Part shown: positions 63,501 through 64,000 of the stretch, piece after piece | How the letters are laid out: each line of letters opens with the position of its first letter | Position numbering within the stretch: position 1 is the first letter of the stretch | NCBI GenBank assembly: GCA_965221835.1 | Contig: OZ244916.1 | Span: forward strand, 310,001 to 374,000 | Length of the DNA stretch: 64,000 nt | Direction: 5' to 3' | Source of the DNA: Persebacter sp965221835 | GTDB lineage: Bacteria > Pseudomonadota > Gammaproteobacteria > Tethybacterales > Persebacteraceae | The notes under the pieces: model-generated | Databases searched by the model: none | The model's input: the letters and a program-made list of their open reading frames with translations, nothing else | Told to the model about the DNA's origin: nothing | Made by a program: the position numbers and the translations under genes

Positions 63501-64000
63501 TGTGGAATTAGACACGGCGGGAATTTCGGACATAAACGGCGGGGGAATCGTTTCGCATTCGTGGCATTTGGATAACGGTGCGGCGATTGTCGGCGAAACT
63601 TCGGCGACTTATATTTTGTCATCGGCGAATTTAACTTTATCGGAAATTCGCAACGGCGTTTTACATTCGGAAGTTTTATATCGGGATTCGTTCGGTTATG
63701 AAACAAGATTTTCCATCACGCTATTCGGCGAAGGCGATGATGAAGAATACGATCCGGACAATCCGAATGAGTTGGATTCTTTGGGCACGGGAACGGTTGC
63801 GATTTCGGGAACGATTTCGTTTGCGGCGAATGAAAAATATACGGCGGACATTTCGGACATCGCTCCGAATGATGCAAACGGCAAAGGGACTTTTACATAT
63901 TCATGGCACACGAGTACGGACGGCGGAACGAATTACAATTTAATATCGGATGCGAATTCGGAATCGTACACGCTTGCATTGTCGGATTTTGCGGGTGCGA
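57523..64000 (+). CDS. giant Ig-like-repeat surface protein (gene B), 3' end beyond window
   Basis: At least 2159 codons, open to the right edge. Residues 1-22 are a signal peptide (MRFFRRILAILFALCGAEAA). Residues ~23-440 align with gene A only moderately (shared landmarks: YFWRC/YYWRC, CDHI, VTVNIxHxGDGY). From ~58840 the DNA becomes nearly identical to gene A: the LSHTD-PPTGDMQFIETGLH region, 103-residue units (~59200-60440), then 219-residue modules recurring at 657 bp (GAGTTGGATTC at 61081, 61738, 62395) and a variant at 63030-63120 with a Pro/Gly/Asp linker (NPDDPNRPGTTTNPVDPG). A C-terminal barrel like that of gene A is expected but not in the window. Near-leaderless start. Confidence 0.9.
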   Translation, partial: MRFFRRILAILFALCGAEAALSQEITISLDVAAKQITVLSPRPTRQFRYFWRCAETNPITGDEIELEFLQRDTNLPNSQFLTFAEIEEHLNDNIKCDHISLAYVRNANEVIRSNTLRIVGVRREGNPPHVTVNIDHIGDGYTEGDVYSFNVVYTDLFGVVQTVRNDEEERFNEVFGNVQWFKTGIRSKDNLIAFPSSSSTDNLFVNPPSPFPERRFIFLPVRDIECTGESCETELMPTLGDAIAYQPIESPPPPQYPHTYTLSHSHFSDSYYTRDNGEIIYLDHFAVRITDKWEHTEQPFSGLTQYGVSWGFIPRNEPTEVSQLELYRSIDPFQFSGTPAEEPVSFGEFAFGSDKEKLYNLFSISGDLNNGIKQSTRFIWQHRINGGEWITTEDERIVRGTYFTSPDHFVGAKIGDEIQIRGILDVEDGWGLRNYLFSPTLSHTDMPPTGDMQFIETGLHAEATITTSLDEIEDPDGEIDVLSYRWQAGNGTVFTDVLFQEYDEANRRLFADSIRNVPYILDASVFNQEGNSGMRVIAELTDSFFGQATITSGFFLVNPPTEGTVSINGNPLFSDGEIYTLTNVDELTDGNGIGRFSYSWYVSIDGGNSYDRRGAFGTTFTLKASHIAEANADTPVLLRADVVHTDADRYTQTLVAFFEQNFPTQGEITIDGNPMFAAGEIYTAITAELSDSNEIGGFTYQWLVSFDDGNNYNEIAGETGETYTADTADFAGANPNTPIFLGVSAVHTDLDGYAQTITAFLEQDLPTQGDIVLNAIANPLVLGEVKFSVNVDALTDGNDIGDFAYQWFASIARGADYNPISAATDRSYILDRSDFAGAAANEPVRISVSVVHTDLAGYEQSFGDFFVQNPRTEGEITIDGNPMFADGEIYTAITAALSDRNGIGDFTYQWVISFDGGNNYNTNGILGIDSTYTLRAEDIANADENIPALLGVAAVHTDLDGNTQTLTASFLQDIAGTGSVSISGANSFAAGEKYTAITNIADANGISVFVYSWHASTDGGNNYTQITDANSESYTLALSDFAGATSANPVHLLLSVVHTDMGGFSEFYLATLIHSDTAAGGSLGIEIQNGVIAEDAIVELNTAGISDINGGGIVSHSWHLDNGAAIVGETSATYILSSANLTLSEIRNGVLHSEVLYRDSFGYETRFSITLFGEGDDEEYDPDNPNELDSMGTGTVAISGTISFAANERYTADISQIAPNDANGEGDFAYSWHTSTDGGTNYNLISGANSESYTLALSDFSGATSANPVHLLLSVVHTDFGGFDQSYLATLIHSDTAAGGSLGIGIQSGVIAEGAIVELNTAGISDINGGGIISHSWHLDNGAAIVGATAATYILSSANLTLSEIRNGVLHSEVLYRDDFGYETRFSITLFGEGDDEEYDPDNPNELDSLGTGTVAISGTISFAANEKYTADISDIAPNDANGKGTFTYSWHTSTDGGNNYTQITGATLELYTLALSDFAGANANAEVHLRVSVVHTDFGGFDQSYLATLIHSDTAAGGSLGIGIRDGIIAEDAVVELDTAGISDINGGGIVSHSWHLDNGAAIVGATAATYTLQAANLTLSEIRNGVLHSEVLYRDSFGYETRFSITLFGEGDDEEYDPNNPNELDSLGTGTVAISGTISFAANERYTADISDIAPNDANGKGDFAYSWHTSTDGGTNYDLISGATLELYTLALSDFAGANANAEVHLRVSVVHTDFGGFDQSYLATLIHSDTAAGGSLGIEIQSGVIAEDAIVELDTAAISDINGGGIVSHSWHLDNGAAIVGATAATYILSSANLTLSEIRNGVLHSEVLYRDSFGYETRFSITLFGEGDDSVSPNPDDPNRPGTTTNPVDPGDNPGGEDPDNPGNIFGTGSVSISGANSFAAGEKYTAITNIADANRIGTVSYSWQASTDGGTNYNLITDANSESYTLALSDFSGATSANPVHLLLSVVHTDMGGFSEFYLATLIHSDTAAGGSLGIEIQSGVIAEGAVVELDTAGISDINGGGIVSHSWHLDNGAAIVGETSATYILSSANLTLSEIRNGVLHSEVLYRDSFGYETRFSITLFGEGDDEEYDPDNPNELDSLGTGTVAISGTISFAANEKYTADISDIAPNDANGKGTFTYSWHTSTDGGTNYNLISDANSESYTLALSDFAGA
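61081..63779 (+). repeat. intragenic 657-bp repeat modules in gene B
   Basis: GAGTTGGATTC anchors at 61081, 61738, 62395 and 63769; the last step is 1374 bp because one module carries a different linker and an extra 60 bp. Modules are nearly identical to each other and to the inverted copies in gene A (14755-17062). Confidence 0.88.

Overview
This window reads as a chromosomal segment of a gammaproteobacterium. Gene order supports this: purF-metZ, rplU-rpmA-obgE-proB-ispB, carA-carB-greA, pepP-ubiH, rluC divergent from rne, leuS-lptE-holA, and a ygfX-like gene divergent from ygfZ. The genome looks unusual for that class. Operons are tightly overlapped (ATGA, GTGA, TTGA and TAATG junctions), several housekeeping genes seem to be transcribed from their start codon, the one tRNA gene lacks an encoded CCA, and intergenic DNA is full of short tandem and palindromic repeats. 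I cannot name the genus; an uncultured, perhaps host-associated lineage is only a guess from the large surface proteins.

Layout. 1-5.8 kb: purF, metZ, a zinc-ribbon/nuclease-like gene, an exact 692-bp tandem duplication carrying two copies of a GNAT acetyltransferase gene, and a secreted alpha/beta hydrolase. 5.9-12.2 kb: dapD, a ygfX-like/ygfZ divergent pair, and rplU-rpmA-obgE-proB-ispB. 12.4-22.8 kb: a giant autotransporter-like protein (gene A, 2836 residues, minus strand) and a smaller exported barrel-like protein. 22.9-28.7 kb: a PuuA-like ligase, acyP, moeA, two small membrane proteins, ilvD. 28.7-36.2 kb: a six-gene operon carA-orf101-carB-greA-M17 peptidase-aroD with an unexpected 101-residue gene between carA and carB. 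36.2-37.5 kb: a gene-free island of palindromes and compound repeats holding a fragment of the 21-kb outer-membrane gene. 37.5-56.2 kb: ubiH-pepP-rhodanese, tRNA-Lys, murJ-rluC divergent from rne, a duplicated rne 3' end, sod divergent from ribF, leuS-lptE-holA, cytochrome b561 with a ClC-type transporter, and recG. 56.2-64 kb: an unknown gene, a 21-bp repeat array, a possible 24-residue membrane peptide, and a second giant gene (gene B, plus strand) that runs off the window.

The most striking theme is surface-protein plasticity. Genes A and B are inverted paralogues about 37 kb apart. They share near-identical stretches and 103- and 219-residue repeat modules but have diverged N-terminal regions, which fits gene conversion or repeat shuffling. 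The second theme is a -10 box placed 6-7 nt before the start codon, without a Shine-Dalgarno sequence, for the nuclease-like gene, gene A, ribF, leuS, recG and gene B. Other genes here (purF, dapD, rplU, moeA, ilvD, sod) keep a leader and a ribosome binding site, so two modes of translation initiation appear to coexist. The third theme is repeated duplication of gene 3' ends (hydrolase, rne, outer-membrane gene).
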